Source: Cohaesibacter sp.
GTDB taxonomy: Bacteria; Pseudomonadota; Alphaproteobacteria; Rhizobiales; Cohaesibacteraceae
Assembly (NCBI GenBank): GCA_025210795.1
Contig: JAOAQZ010000028.1
Span: 1-64,000, forward strand
Direction of reading: 5' to 3'
Length of the DNA: 64,000 bases
In this document: positions 8,331 to 16,923 of the stretch, piece after piece
How the letters are laid out: each line of letters opens with the position of its first letter
How positions within the stretch are numbered: the first letter of the stretch is position 1
Program-made: the position numbers and the translations under genes
The notes under the pieces: generated by a model
The model's input: the letters and a program-made list of their open reading frames with translations, nothing else
Told to the model about the DNA's origin: nothing
Databases searched by the model: none

Positions 8331-8837
8331 TTACTGCTGCAAGGTTGCGGTATCAAAGCGGTTGGCCGTTGTGGTTTTAGCCATTTCAGTGCCCATATGG
8401 TGCATTTTTGCACTCAGGAAACCGATAAAACGTTCGCTCCCTGAAAGTGATCCAAAGACGACCGCGCAACAAAGCATGGCATAGGCAAACACTCCAACAG
8501 ATGTTTTACGCAACTCGCGACCAGAGACGAGGCCTTTACCTTGTTGCTGAAATTTTGCCGCCAGAGGCAGCAAAGCTGCACTTGCCTTGTTGCTCCACTC
8601 AGCAATCAGGCTTTTTGCATCAAACCTTTGCTTGATGTCCGGATTGTGGCTTGCTTCACCATCGGTGAGCGTTACTCCGGGTGGGGGCGGAACATAGGGG
8701 CCGCGTCTCTGTGGGCTAGGCGCCAGAGACAGGGCTGGGCTGGGTGTAGGATTACCGTCTACTCTATACACAACAGGGTCCTGTTTTACGTTACTCGACT
8801 GCCCAACTGCGCCTTTTTCCCATATCGCCATTTTCAT
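8331..8837 (-). CDS. Unrecognised proline-rich single-pass membrane protein
   Basis: A 168-residue protein of unknown function. It has a short N-terminal tract, then a Pro/Ser-rich stretch with NPTPSPALSLAPSPQRRGPY and VPPPPG. A charged helical part follows, then one membrane segment (VGVFAYAMLCCAVVFGSL) near residues 115-135 and a short hydrophilic tail. The start at 8837 (MKMAIWEKG) follows an aggcgggt ribosome site; an upstream in-frame ATG lacks one. A Pro-rich linker followed by a membrane anchor suggests an envelope protein, but no partner can be named. It lies convergent to the secreted-protein gene and separate from the paaE terminator. Confidence 0.6.
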   Translation of the reverse strand: MKMAIWEKGAVGQSSNVKQDPVVYRVDGNPTPSPALSLAPSPQRRGPYVPPPPGVTLTDGEASHNPDIKQRFDAKSLIAEWSNKASAALLPLAAKFQQQGKGLVSGRELRKTSVGVFAYAMLCCAVVFGSLSGSERFIGFLSAKMHHMGTEMAKTTTANRFDTATLQQ

Positions 8838-9021
8838 ACCCGCCTGCTTATCCCATAGCATTCATTCTTTGCTTATTTAGGAAGCTTGCCTGCAAGCTAT
8901 GAAAGAACCACTTATGCGCGTTGACCTGATGCCTATTTTATTTCCCTATGGTTTTCGAAATATGAATCATTAGATGCATCTTTTGGAAAATTGCAGTCCA
9001 AAAGCATAAAAATACATAGAA

Positions 9022-9053
9022 AAACCGCACTGATGGATATCAGCGCGGTTTTC
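9022..9053 (-). terminator. Terminator of the paaABCDE operon
   Basis: The stem aaaccgc plus ctgat pairs with atcag plus gcggttt (one mismatch between the two blocks). On the minus strand it is followed by a run of five T. It lies 34-65 bp beyond the paaE stop, which is ideal for ending the epoxidase operon. Confidence 0.8.
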
Positions 9054-9086
9054 TTATTCACTATCCCGATCTGGGCGTGATCGCGA

Positions 9087-10166
9087 TTAGATCACGTCAA
9101 AATCGACAACGACCTTGTCAGTTTTCGGACGAGACTGGCAGGTAAGGACGAAATTGTCTTCCACTTCCCATGGCTCAAGGGAATAGTTGATGGCCATATC
9201 AACTTCGCCTTCCAAAACCTTGGCCCGACAGGTGCAACACATGCCACCCTTACAGGAGAATGGTGCCTCGATATCGGCTTTTAGCGCCCCATCAATGATG
9301 GTCTCACCCGGCTCCAGCTGCACGGTGTAGCGAGCACCATCGACAATCATGTCAACGCTGGCGCGGTGATCAACGGCTGCAGCATCTTTCGCCTCATGGG
9401 CCTCATGGCTTGGAGAGCCATCTGCCGGCGTGAAGAGCTCGTTATGGATGTTTTCTTTTGAAAGACCGGTTTTCTCCAGCGCAATGCGGGCTTCCTCGAT
9501 CATTTCACCCGGACCACATAGGAAAGCATGGTCGATATCCTGTGATGGCAGGATTGAGGTCAGGAAGGCATTGACCTTCTCTTCATCAAGACGACCGTTG
9601 AGCAAGGATAGTTCCTGCTCCTCGCGGCTGAGAATGTGATAGACAGACAGACGACCCAGATAGCGATCTTTCAGATCTTCCAGCTGATCCTTGAAGATGA
9701 TGGTCTGTGATGTGCGGTTGCCGTAAAAGAGGAAGAACTGGCTCTCCGGCTCGCGCTGCATCACTTCCTTGATGATAGACATGATCGGCGTGATGCCAGA
9801 GCCTGCGGCAAAACCAACATAGGTGCGCGCCTCGCCTGCCTCATTGTCTGGCAGCATGAAACGACCCATGGGCGTCATGATATCCATTTCCATACCAACG
9901 CAGATATCATCATTGGCATAGCTGGAGAAAACACCATCGTCGATCTTTTTGACAGCAACGCGGATATCCTCGCCCTGACCGGAGCAGATGGAATAGGAAC
10001 GGCGCACATCTTCGCCGCCAATATCCGCTTTCAAGGTCAGATATTGACCGGGGATATAGCTGTAATCGTCTTTCAGATTATCCGGCAGTTCAAAGGCAAT
10101 TGAGACTGCATCCGGTGTTTCGCGTTTAACATCGATGACTTTTAGTGAGTGAAAACGAGGGCTCAT
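9087..10166 (-). CDS. paaE: Phenylacetyl-CoA epoxidase reductase subunit PaaE
   Basis: A 359-residue NAD(P)H oxidoreductase that passes electrons through FAD and a plant-type [2Fe-2S] cluster to the di-iron centre of PaaA. The N-terminal flavin domain has RRSYSICSG (about 55-63). The nicotinamide domain has GFAAGSGITPIMSI and the C-terminal FLCGPGEMI. The ferredoxin domain near the C-terminus has CKGGMCCTCRAKV (C-x4-C-x2-C) and the last ligand in VLTCQSRP. The ATG at 10166 follows gagaagaggtaggat. It is the last gene of paaA-B-C-D-E and lies 61 bp after paaD. Confidence 0.95.
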   Translation of the reverse strand: MSPRFHSLKVIDVKRETPDAVSIAFELPDNLKDDYSYIPGQYLTLKADIGGEDVRRSYSICSGQGEDIRVAVKKIDDGVFSSYANDDICVGMEMDIMTPMGRFMLPDNEAGEARTYVGFAAGSGITPIMSIIKEVMQREPESQFFLFYGNRTSQTIIFKDQLEDLKDRYLGRLSVYHILSREEQELSLLNGRLDEEKVNAFLTSILPSQDIDHAFLCGPGEMIEEARIALEKTGLSKENIHNELFTPADGSPSHEAHEAKDAAAVDHRASVDMIVDGARYTVQLEPGETIIDGALKADIEAPFSCKGGMCCTCRAKVLEGEVDMAINYSLEPWEVEDNFVLTCQSRPKTDKVVVDFDVI

Positions 10167-10227
10167 ATCCTACCTCTTCTCATAACCGGAGCCTTGCTTC
10201 CCCTTCTTGCGGGGTGGAGCGGTTCGG

Positions 10228-10773
10228 TTAGATACATTTGAAATAATCGAAAGGTTCAGCACAGCTTTTGCAGCGATACAGGGCCTTACAGGCTGTGGAG
10301 CCAAATTCTGACACCCGCTCTGTCTGCTCCGAGCCGCATTTGGGGCAGGAAACCTGCTCTTCCCCAAACAATGCCCGACGCCCTGCTTTGCCCTTGGGTG
10401 GGGCAATGCCGAATTTCTCAAGTTTTTTATGCGCTTCCTGGGTCAGCCAATCCGTGGTCCAGGCCGGATCAAGAACGGTTTTCACCTCCACTTCCTCAAA
10501 ACCGGCTTTTGCAAGTGCGACCTGAATGTCCATTTCGAACATATTCATGGCCGGACAGCCGGTATAGGTGGGAGTGATGGTCACAATGACACGGCCGCTT
10601 TGGGTTACCTCGACATCGCGCAAAACCCCAAGATCCTCAATGGTCAGAACCGGAATTTCCGGGTCAACCACCTCACTTGCGGCCGCAAAGGCCATAACCT
10701 GAGCATTGCTTTTTGGGCTTGTCTGCTCGCTGTGGTTTGATCTTTCGGTGCTTGATGTCTCGATATTGGTCAT
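10228..10773 (-). CDS. paaD: Phenylacetyl-CoA epoxidase maturation protein PaaD
   Basis: A 181-residue protein with an N-terminal MIP18/DUF59 domain (EVVDPEIPVLTIEDLGVLRD, then ITPTYTGCPAMNMFE) and a C-terminal zinc ribbon-like segment CPKCGS...CKALYRCKSC. PaaD is needed for assembly of the epoxidase iron centres; the DUF59 fold points to Fe-S or metal-cluster handling. The start at 10773 (MTNIETSS) is the first ATG after aaaggaccc. The N-terminal ~30 residues before the DUF59 domain are Ser/Thr-rich and unusually long for the family, so a later start is possible. Confidence 0.93.
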   Translation of the reverse strand: MTNIETSSTERSNHSEQTSPKSNAQVMAFAAASEVVDPEIPVLTIEDLGVLRDVEVTQSGRVIVTITPTYTGCPAMNMFEMDIQVALAKAGFEEVEVKTVLDPAWTTDWLTQEAHKKLEKFGIAPPKGKAGRRALFGEEQVSCPKCGSEQTERVSEFGSTACKALYRCKSCAEPFDYFKCI

Positions 10774-10860
10774 CACGATAGGGTCCTTTGACGACAAAGA
10801 AGAAGCATGAAGGCTGGAGGCAAGTATGATCTGGTCTGCTTTTCTCCAGCCCACTGCGAA

Positions 10861-11613
10861 TTACCAGGTGCAGCCCGGATAGGCCCGCTGCAGATACTGG
10901 AACTCCGACAGGGCATGGCCCAGATGCTCGGTATGCACGCCCTTGCGGCCCCCAATATGCATCCAGCCATCTTCAGGACGCTTGAGTGTGGCGCGGGTCA
11001 GCACCTCGTCAATGGTCCGCTCCCAAGCGCCACGAAGGCTTTCAGGATCAATGGCAATGCCTTTTTCGATCAGCTCTTCTTCAACTTCATCCTTGGCAAA
11101 AAGCTCGCCGGTATACATCCACAGCTCGTCAATGCCTTCCTGCATGCGGCGGTGGCTTTCCGGTGTGCCGTCACCCAGACGGATGGTCCATTCCGCGGCA
11201 TGGCGAAGATGATAGGCCACCTCTTTTTCAGCCTTGGCCGCGATGGCAGCAAGCTGCTTGTCCTTGGAGGCCATCATAGCTTCCCAGAACGGCAGCATGA
11301 AGGCGGAATAGAGAAGCTGGCGCGCCATGGTCTTGCCAAAGTCGCCATTGGGCTGCTCGACAAGGATCAGGTTGGTGAATTCACGCTCATTGCGTAAGTA
11401 AGCAAGCTGGTCTTCGTCGCGCCCTTTGCCTTCTACTTCACCGGCATAGGTGTAAAGATTGCGGGCCTGACCCAGCAGGTCCAGCGCAATATTTGTCATG
11501 GCAACATCTTCCTCGATATGGGAAGCATGGCCGCACCACTCACCAAGGCGGTGAGACAGGATCGCAGCATCATCTGCCAGACGGATCAGATATTTAAACA
11601 ATTGATCAGACAT
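10861..11613 (-). CDS. paaC: Phenylacetyl-CoA epoxidase structural subunit PaaC
   Basis: A 250-residue ferritin-like subunit that pairs with PaaA in the (PaaAC) core but lacks a working di-iron site in the family. Family segments include ILSHRLGEWCGHASHIEEDV, MTNIALDLLGQARNLYTYAG and AAEWTIRLGDGTPESHRRMQ. The ATG at 11613 has a ggagacacc site. The stop at 10861 leaves 87 bp before paaD. Confidence 0.95.
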   Translation of the reverse strand: MSDQLFKYLIRLADDAAILSHRLGEWCGHASHIEEDVAMTNIALDLLGQARNLYTYAGEVEGKGRDEDQLAYLRNEREFTNLILVEQPNGDFGKTMARQLLYSAFMLPFWEAMMASKDKQLAAIAAKAEKEVAYHLRHAAEWTIRLGDGTPESHRRMQEGIDELWMYTGELFAKDEVEEELIEKGIAIDPESLRGAWERTIDEVLTRATLKRPEDGWMHIGGRKGVHTEHLGHALSEFQYLQRAYPGCTW

Positions 11614-11669
11614 TTGGTGTCTCCGTCATTTGAGAGGAGGACAAGAGGAAGCCCCCTGCCCGCCTGCGA

Positions 11670-11957
11670 TTACATGTTGCCGACTTCTTCAGGGATTTTG
11701 TAGAAGGTCGGATGACGGTAGATCTTGTCTGCGGTTGGCTCGAACATCATGCCTTTTTCATCGGGATCATTGGCAGTAATCGCGTTGGATGGCACCACCC
11801 ACAAAGACAGGCCTTCACCACGGCGGGTATACACATCGCGAGCAGCCTGCAAAGCCATTTCAGCATCTGCTGCATGCACAGAGCCAGCATGACGATGGGC
11901 CATACCATTACGAGCGCGGATGAATACTTCCCAAAGGGGGGTATGTTGTTCAGTCAT
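11670..11957 (-). CDS. paaB: Phenylacetyl-CoA epoxidase subunit PaaB
   Basis: A 95-residue small subunit with the PaaB pattern WEVFIRARNGMAHRHAGSVH, then AADAEMALQAARDVYTRRGE and SLWVVPSNAI. PaaB bridges PaaAC heterodimers and helps dock the reductase. The ribosome site ggaggactgaact lies directly upstream of the ATG. Confidence 0.95.
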   Translation of the reverse strand: MTEQHTPLWEVFIRARNGMAHRHAGSVHAADAEMALQAARDVYTRRGEGLSLWVVPSNAITANDPDEKGMMFEPTADKIYRHPTFYKIPEEVGNM

Positions 11958-12068
11958 AGTTCAGTCCTCCACATTCCTGCCTCTTGGACAGGGCTGAGGT
12001 GATGGGGGCGTGTCTGTAATCTCGCCAATCCTCACACCATCACTCAGCATTCATTTCCAGTGATATGA

Positions 12069-13055
12069 TTATTCCGCAGCTTCTGCTTGCGGTGCGGCAC
12101 GCTTGGCGGCATAAGCCAGCGCAGCTTCACGCACCCAGGCACCATCTTCATGGGCAGCAACGCGGTCTTTCATGCGCTGCTTGTTGCAGATACCATTGCC
12201 GCGCACGACATTGATAAACTCGTCCCAATCAATTTCGCCAAAGTCCCAATGGCCGGTTTCCTCGTTGAACTTGAGGTCCGGATCCGGCACTTCCAAGCCA
12301 AGGAAATGAGCTTGTGGCACGGTTGCATCAATGAAACGCTGGCGCAGTTCATCATTGGAGAAGCGTTTGATTTTCCACGCCATATTCTGGCTGGAATGGA
12401 TGCTTTCAGCGTCGGACGGGCCAAACATCATCAGAGCTGGCCACCACCAGCGATTGATGGAATCCTGACACATTTCCTTTTGCTCGTCCGAGCCCTGCAT
12501 CATGGTCAGCAGCAGCTCATAACCCTGACGCTGATGGAAGCTTTCTTCCTTACAAACGCGGATCATGGCGCGGGAATACGGGCCGAACGAGGTACGGCAG
12601 AGCGGGATCTGGTTCATGATGGCAGCGCCATCTACCAGCCAACCGATGGTGCCGATGTCAGCCCAGTTCAATGCCGGATAATTAAAGATAGAAGAATATT
12701 TGGCTTTGCCGGAATGCAGATCGTCAATCAGCTCTTCGCGGGACACGCCCAGTGTCTCACAGGCTGAATAGAGATACATGCCATGGCCACCCTCATCCTG
12801 AATCTTGGCCAGCAAAGCTGCTTTGCGGCGCAGGGATGGGGCACGGGTAACCCAGTTACCTTCTGGCAGCATACCGACAATCTCGGAATGGGCATGCTGG
12901 GAAATCTGACGGATCAGCGTCTTGCGATAGGCTGATGGCATCACATCATTGGGTTCGATTTTCTGCTCATCATCAATCCGGGCCTGAAAGGCATCGAGGA
13001 ATTCCTGATCCTCTTCGACGCGCTCGTCGGCGGCATTCAGCGCTTGGCTATACAT
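12069..13055 (-). CDS. paaA: Phenylacetyl-CoA epoxidase catalytic subunit PaaA
   Basis: A 328-residue di-iron monooxygenase subunit that puts one oxygen atom of O2 across the aromatic ring of phenylacetyl-CoA. The iron-binding ExxH motifs are visible in [13 protein letters not shown] and [14 protein letters not shown]. Other family stretches are [34 protein letters not shown] and [20 protein letters not shown]. The start at 13055 (MYSQALNA) follows gggaggacc. It is the first gene of paaABCDE and is preceded by 211 bp that must carry the operon promoter. paaX lies just upstream on the same strand. Confidence 0.96.
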   Translation of the reverse strand: MYSQALNAADERVEEDQEFLDAFQARIDDEQKIEPNDVMPSAYRKTLIRQISQHAHSEIVGMLPEGNWVTRAPSLRRKAALLAKIQDEGGHGMYLYSACETLGVSREELIDDLHSGKAKYSSIFNYPALNWADIGTIGWLVDGAAIMNQIPLCRTSFGPYSRAMIRVCKEESFHQRQGYELLLTMMQGSDEQKEMCQDSINRWWWPALMMFGPSDAESIHSSQNMAWKIKRFSNDELRQRFIDATVPQAHFLGLEVPDPDLKFNEETGHWDFGEIDWDEFINVVRGNGICNKQRMKDRVAAHEDGAWVREAALAYAAKRAAPQAEAAE

Positions 13056-13266
13056 TGGTTCTGGTCCTCCCAACCAACAATGTTTGGATGATTTACAATA
13101 TGTCACGATTTTTAATATTAGCAAGTAATTTTTGTAACATATAATAATCCAAATGTGCGAAAGAGCAGAAATCTCCGCATTTACAGAGGGTTGCAGATCT
13201 TTTTCTTTTTGCGAAAAAGCGCAAAAACTCTATCTTTGGGAAGAAATGGCGGGACTCAAAGCACGC
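13056..13266 (-). promoter_or_regulatory. paaABCDE promoter region
   Basis: The 211 bp between the paaX stop and the paaA start are AT-rich towards paaA. On the minus strand, TTGCTA and TATTGT occur 18 bp apart about 70 bp before paaA, a weak promoter match. I cannot place a PaaX site with confidence, although this is where one would be expected. Confidence 0.4.
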
Positions 13267-14175
13267 TTAGAGGGCATTGAAGCGGCGATAAAAGTCGAAA
13301 TCGGGGGCTGGCAAGGGGCCATATTCGCCTTCTGCCTGATGGTCGAGCCAGTTTTCAGAAGGCTCCATCACTTTATGATAAATGCGGGCACAGAGCTGGC
13401 GGGCCTCGTCACCGGGCCATTCCTGCGGCAAGGCACTGGGGGGCAGAAGCGGGTCTCGCAGCACAACGCGGCGAAAATCATGAATGAGCATGATACGGAT
13501 GATCAGGCATTCAAGCTGGGTGAAGACATTGCCATCCCGCACCGCCTGATCAATGGCGCGATAACGCGAGAGGAAATCGAGATAGTCACTTGAGATTTTC
13601 TCAAGCGGCCATCCCTGACTGGCCAAAGTCCAGGCAAGTGGTCCCAAGCTCTCGACAATCGAGAAGACGCAATTGGATGGATCGGAATCGGGCAGTAGGC
13701 CGGTATAGGGGCGTACCACCACATTGGGGGCAATGGTGCCATAACCGCGATCCAGCAGCTTTTCGCGCCGTGCGGCCCGATCTTGTCCTGATGCCAGAAA
13801 ACCGACAATCCACTGGCCGTTCCATGAGCGCGCGGTTTCGAAGTAAATGCGCCGCGTTGCCTCTTTAAAGGTCTCAGCCCCTTTATCCGTAAGCCGGTAA
13901 TAGGAATTGCGCCCTGATTTGGAGCGCGCCAGCCAGTCATCCGCTGCAAGGCGTGACATGGCGGTTCTTACCACCCCGGGCCCGACATCTATGGCCTCCA
14001 TTATGCGCGTCAAGGACCCAAGCCAGAGGGTCCCTCCCCGAGACATGACACAGTCACCGAAAATCGTGATAATCATCGACCATGCGCGGATGGGCGTTTG
14101 GGAATGGAAATGCTTGAGCAGCTGTTCCACCTCATCAGAGAAAGGTGGACGGGACAGATCTTCATTAACTGGCAT
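13267..14175 (-). CDS. paaX: Phenylacetic acid degradation operon repressor PaaX
   Basis: A 302-residue PaaX-family regulator. After an N-terminal winged helix (RAWSMIITIFGDCVMSRGGT, LWLGSLTRIMEAIDVGPGVV, RTAMSRLAADDWL) come the PaaX central segment around WNGQWIVGFLASGQDRAARR and a C-terminal domain with LIHDFRRVVLRDPLLPPSAL. PaaX represses paa genes and is released by phenylacetyl-CoA. The ATG at 14175 is chosen; a TTG four codons upstream is less likely. It lies upstream of paaA in the same direction, separated by 211 bp. It coexists with a TetR-type candidate regulator in the same cluster. Confidence 0.93.
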   Translation of the reverse strand: MPVNEDLSRPPFSDEVEQLLKHFHSQTPIRAWSMIITIFGDCVMSRGGTLWLGSLTRIMEAIDVGPGVVRTAMSRLAADDWLARSKSGRNSYYRLTDKGAETFKEATRRIYFETARSWNGQWIVGFLASGQDRAARREKLLDRGYGTIAPNVVVRPYTGLLPDSDPSNCVFSIVESLGPLAWTLASQGWPLEKISSDYLDFLSRYRAIDQAVRDGNVFTQLECLIIRIMLIHDFRRVVLRDPLLPPSALPQEWPGDEARQLCARIYHKVMEPSENWLDHQAEGEYGPLPAPDFDFYRRFNAL

Positions 14176-14549
14176 GCATATTCCCAAAGCTTATATCAGG
14201 GCAACTGGTGGCAGGATAGACAACCTGCCGCACGTTGGCAAATCCTTGCTCTTTCTCGTTTTGACCGTCAACAAGTCCTTAGGCTCACTAAACCGTACAA
14301 AACAGACGCGCACATAACCAATGGAAAAGATAGCTATTGTCCCCATTTTTACCTGTGACGCTTTGGAACATGCCCAAGTCTGATTAAATCTGGTATCCTA
14401 CTGACCAGATTAGATAGACCATCGCTCTGTTCCAGCCAAGTCGGAACGCACCAAGTCTGTGTTTTTCCAGACGGCCTTACATCCAAGGCATAGGAGAAGC
14501 CCAATTCAACTGGTCCAAGGTTTAAAGAACCAAAGGAAAGACTGGAACC
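14176..14549. other. Intergenic region upstream of paaX
   Basis: 374 bp without a convincing long gene. It should hold the paaX promoter and that of the small membrane peptide. An 8-bp inverted repeat, aatctggt (14387-14394) and accagatt (14404-14411), is the only clear structure. No named element is recognised. Confidence 0.4.
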
Positions 14550-14651
14550 ATGTCCGATCAAGCCAGCAAGTCTAATTCATCTGTACAAACTTTCGTGGTT
14601 GTCGCACTGCTCTGGGCAGCTATTTTTGTTGCTGGTGCTGTTGTTCTGTAA
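14550..14651 (+). CDS. 33-residue single-pass membrane peptide
   Basis: A small reading frame with a good ribosome site (caaaggaaag) and ATG at 14550. It encodes a polar N-terminus (MSDQASKSNSS) followed by one membrane helix (VVVALLWAAIFVAGAVVL) ending at the stop. The sharp polar-then-hydrophobic design is typical of genuine bacterial membrane peptides. No family is recognised; accessory subunits of respiratory complexes are one possibility. It lies between paaX and a GNAT gene. Confidence 0.55.
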   Translation: MSDQASKSNSSVQTFVVVALLWAAIFVAGAVVL

Positions 14652-14825
14652 GCTGCCTTAACGCAATCATGGGCACCCTCTTTAGCGGTCCTTGGGGCAA
14701 ATTGCTGACTAAGATCAATGGCTGCCCGCTTGTATGGCGGCCTGAATTTGCTTGTTAATTTTCGGCGATGCTTTAGGCTTGGCCTTAATCATACCAGCTC
14801 TTTTGCACAAAACAGGCCCGCTATC

Positions 14826-15347
14826 GTGTACCAAAACAAAGCCATTATCCGCGGCATGCAGGCAGAAGATGCCGCCGCCATTTTAGAAATCTATAGTCAA
14901 GGCATTCAAACCGGCCATGCCACTTTTGCCAGCGAAGCTCCATCTTGGCATAACTGGGATGACGGGCACCTTCCCTGCTGTCGCCTTGTGGCACAATTGG
15001 ATGGTGAGGTTGTCGGCTGGGCAGCCCTAAGCCCGGTTGCTTCGCGCTGCGTCTATGCCGGAGTCGCCGAAGTTAGCCTTTATGTAGCAGCTCACGCCAA
15101 GGGGCATGGTCTTGGATCGGCTTTGATGGAGAATTTGGTAGGCCGCTCGGAAGCTGATGGCATCTGGACTTTGCAAGCGGGCATTTTTCCTGAAAATTAT
15201 GCAAGTCTTGCTCTGCATGAGCGCTATGGTTTTGTGCGTGTCGGGGTGCGCGAAAAGCTGGGAAAAATGAGTTTTGGCCCCATGGCTGGCCAGTGGCGCG
15301 ATGTTGTTTTCCTTGAGCGGCGCAGCCGAGTGGTGGGGACAGACTAG
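14826..15347 (+). CDS. GNAT family N-acetyltransferase, phosphinothricin acetyltransferase-like
   Basis: About 173 residues of a GNAT acetyltransferase. Features are IIRGMQAEDAAAILEIYSQG, WAALSPVASRCVYAGVAEVS, the acetyl-CoA loop HAKGHGLGSALMENLV and GIFPENYASLALHERYGFV. The order fits the Pat/Bar-like group that acetylates small amines, including phosphinothricin or methionine sulfoximine. The start is uncertain: the frame is open back to an ATG at 14718, but the conserved domain begins near GTG 14826, used here. It stands alone, convergent with a small membrane-protein gene. Confidence 0.82.
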   Translation: MYQNKAIIRGMQAEDAAAILEIYSQGIQTGHATFASEAPSWHNWDDGHLPCCRLVAQLDGEVVGWAALSPVASRCVYAGVAEVSLYVAAHAKGHGLGSALMENLVGRSEADGIWTLQAGIFPENYASLALHERYGFVRVGVREKLGKMSFGPMAGQWRDVVFLERRSRVVGTD

Positions 15348-15368
15348 CCCCCCGCCAAAACGGGTTTA

Positions 15369-15680
15369 TTAGCGGTCCGGATCATCTCCCAAATCTTCGC
15401 GCGGCAGGCTCATCACTGCCGCCCCCATTGCCACACTGCAAATGGTAATGAGCAGGCCGAAAAAGAGCAAAGCAAGCGGCACCAATGGATTCTCACTATT
15501 GAGAATCAAATCCTGCATGCCAGCAGCATTGGTGAACAATATACCGCCACAAATAAGAAGTGTCGTAAAAAGCCCAATTAACCAATTGATGGCGAGCAGC
15601 CGGATCAAAGGGTTTTTGAACAATCCTTTGACTCCTTTCTCCTGCCGCCGAGCAGGAGGGACAAGATGCGTGATTGGCAT
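15369..15680 (-). CDS. Small two-span membrane protein, unknown function
   Basis: A 103-residue protein with a basic N-terminus (MPITHLVPPARRQEKG). Two membrane helices follow, about 28-50 (LLAINWLIGLFTTLLICGGI) and 68-92 (LALLFFGLLITICSVAMGAA), and an acidic tail (REDLGDDPDR). A ggagatc ribosome site precedes the ATG at 15680. No family is recognised. It is convergent with the GNAT gene and lies upstream of a repeat-rich stretch. Confidence 0.7.
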   Translation of the reverse strand: MPITHLVPPARRQEKGVKGLFKNPLIRLLAINWLIGLFTTLLICGGILFTNAAGMQDLILNSENPLVPLALLFFGLLITICSVAMGAAVMSLPREDLGDDPDR

Positions 15681-15740
15681 ATAATGATCTCCTTATCTTT
15701 TGGTTGGCGTTTGAGACGTGCGCAAATATTTTAGCACATT

Positions 15741-15779
15741 GATTATATTCCAAGATTATATTCCAAGATTATATTCCAA
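15741..15779. repeat. Three tandem copies of a 13-bp unit
   Basis: The unit gattatattccaa occurs three times in direct succession (15741-15753, 15754-15766, 15767-15779), about 60 bp upstream of the small membrane-protein gene. It may be a slippage-prone tract or a binding array. It is too short and too regular to be a CRISPR array. Confidence 0.85.
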
Positions 15780-15973
15780 AAACAAATCAAAAACGTCTAG
15801 CCACCAGATAGAATGGATTGACTTTGCGGCACATCATCTGCCTTGCCTTGAGCGCATGACTCTGCAACCAGTCTAACGCAAAGAACAATCTTTCTTATAG
15901 GGTGCTTTGCCGCAGCTCTCGTTCTTGTGATCACCCAATCCCCGCCGGCACCCAAATTTTCTATATCAAATCG

Positions 15974-16062
15974 ATACATGCACTAGACATGTATATCGAA
16001 CCGACATATATACATACACAATATCACTATATCGAACCAATATAGCCCCAAACGATATATAG
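15974..16062. promoter_or_regulatory. Clustered palindromic and direct repeats upstream of padR, candidate autoregulatory operators
   Basis: A 7-bp inverted repeat ATACATG (15974-15980) / CATGTAT (15988-15994) resembles the ATGT/ACAT-type dyads bound by PadR proteins. It runs into tatatcgaacc (15992-16002), which is repeated exactly at 16028-16038. A reverse-oriented cgatata follows near 16054. The cluster sits 80-170 bp upstream of the padR start and is very AT-rich. It is probably the padR promoter and operator; which unit is bound is not determined. Confidence 0.55.
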
Positions 16063-16141
16063 GCGAGCAAAACCAGATAACAGGCTTGCCAGTAAATGCG
16101 GGACCAAGCAAAGCGCAGCTTGGGGCAGATTGAGAGATGGC

Positions 16142-16753
16142 ATGAATGTAAGAGGAATATGTCTGGCAATCCTGTTTCGTGGGGATACGACCGGCTACGA
16201 CATCCGCAAAGCCTCGTCTGAAGGGGATTATAGCTATTTTGTCGATGCCAGTTTCGGCTCTATCTACCCAGCCCTCAACCGGCTTGAAAGCGACGGTCTC
16301 GTCACATGCCGTCTTGAGCCACAAGAGGGCAAACCAGCTCGTAAGGTTTATTCCATTACTGAGGCGGGACGCTCGGAATTTCTCAAAGAATTGAGCACCC
16401 CGCCCAAACCCGATGTTTTTCGCTCGGAATTTCTGCTGGTTGCAATCTATGCCCGTCTTTTGGGGCCGGAGGTGATCGGCAAAGCAATTGATGAACGTAT
16501 TCATCAGCTACAGCAAGAATTGATCATGCTTGGAGAATGCAGCAACTGCTCAGATGACGAGATCAACCAAGACGATGAGAATAGCGCTTTGATCATGGCT
16601 GCAGCTAAATGGACGCAGGATTATGGCCGTTATGTACTCACCGCCTCTCTCACTTACTTGCGAGAGAATAAGGACACATTGCTGGCCATTGCTCGCGGCG
16701 ATTTTCCGCAGGATTTAACACCCCTGTCCTTTGAACCCAAAGCCTTGCCCTGA
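16142..16753 (+). CDS. PadR family transcriptional regulator
   Basis: A 203-residue PadR-family repressor. The N-terminal winged helix reads GYDIRKASS...SYFVDASFGSIYPALNRLES then DGLVTCRLEPQEGKPARKVY and SITEAGRSEFLKEL. The C-terminal part (about 90-190) is the helical dimerisation domain and contains a Cys/acidic patch GECSNCSDDEINQDDENS, which is unusual and could be a sensing segment. The start at 16142 follows gagagatggc. It sits 170 bp upstream of an RND efflux operon in the same direction, so it very likely controls that pump in response to a toxic ligand. Confidence 0.9.
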   Translation: MNVRGICLAILFRGDTTGYDIRKASSEGDYSYFVDASFGSIYPALNRLESDGLVTCRLEPQEGKPARKVYSITEAGRSEFLKELSTPPKPDVFRSEFLLVAIYARLLGPEVIGKAIDERIHQLQQELIMLGECSNCSDDEINQDDENSALIMAAAKWTQDYGRYVLTASLTYLRENKDTLLAIARGDFPQDLTPLSFEPKALP

Positions 16754-16923
16754 TCCTTTTAAGGACTGATCTGGCAAGCCAATAGACTGGTCTTTCCGAG
16801 GTATTTTCCCGGAAAGAGATTGATTGAGATAACAGGCAGCCCACGGCTGAACAAAAGATGCGTTTGATCTGAGGCCAAGACCTCCCAAGCCATCTTTTAT
16901 ACGAAAACAAGGAACTAGAAATA

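Noticed and set aside
15741..15779. Short CRISPR-like array
   Set aside because: The three 13-bp units are directly joined with no spacers and no cas genes are present.
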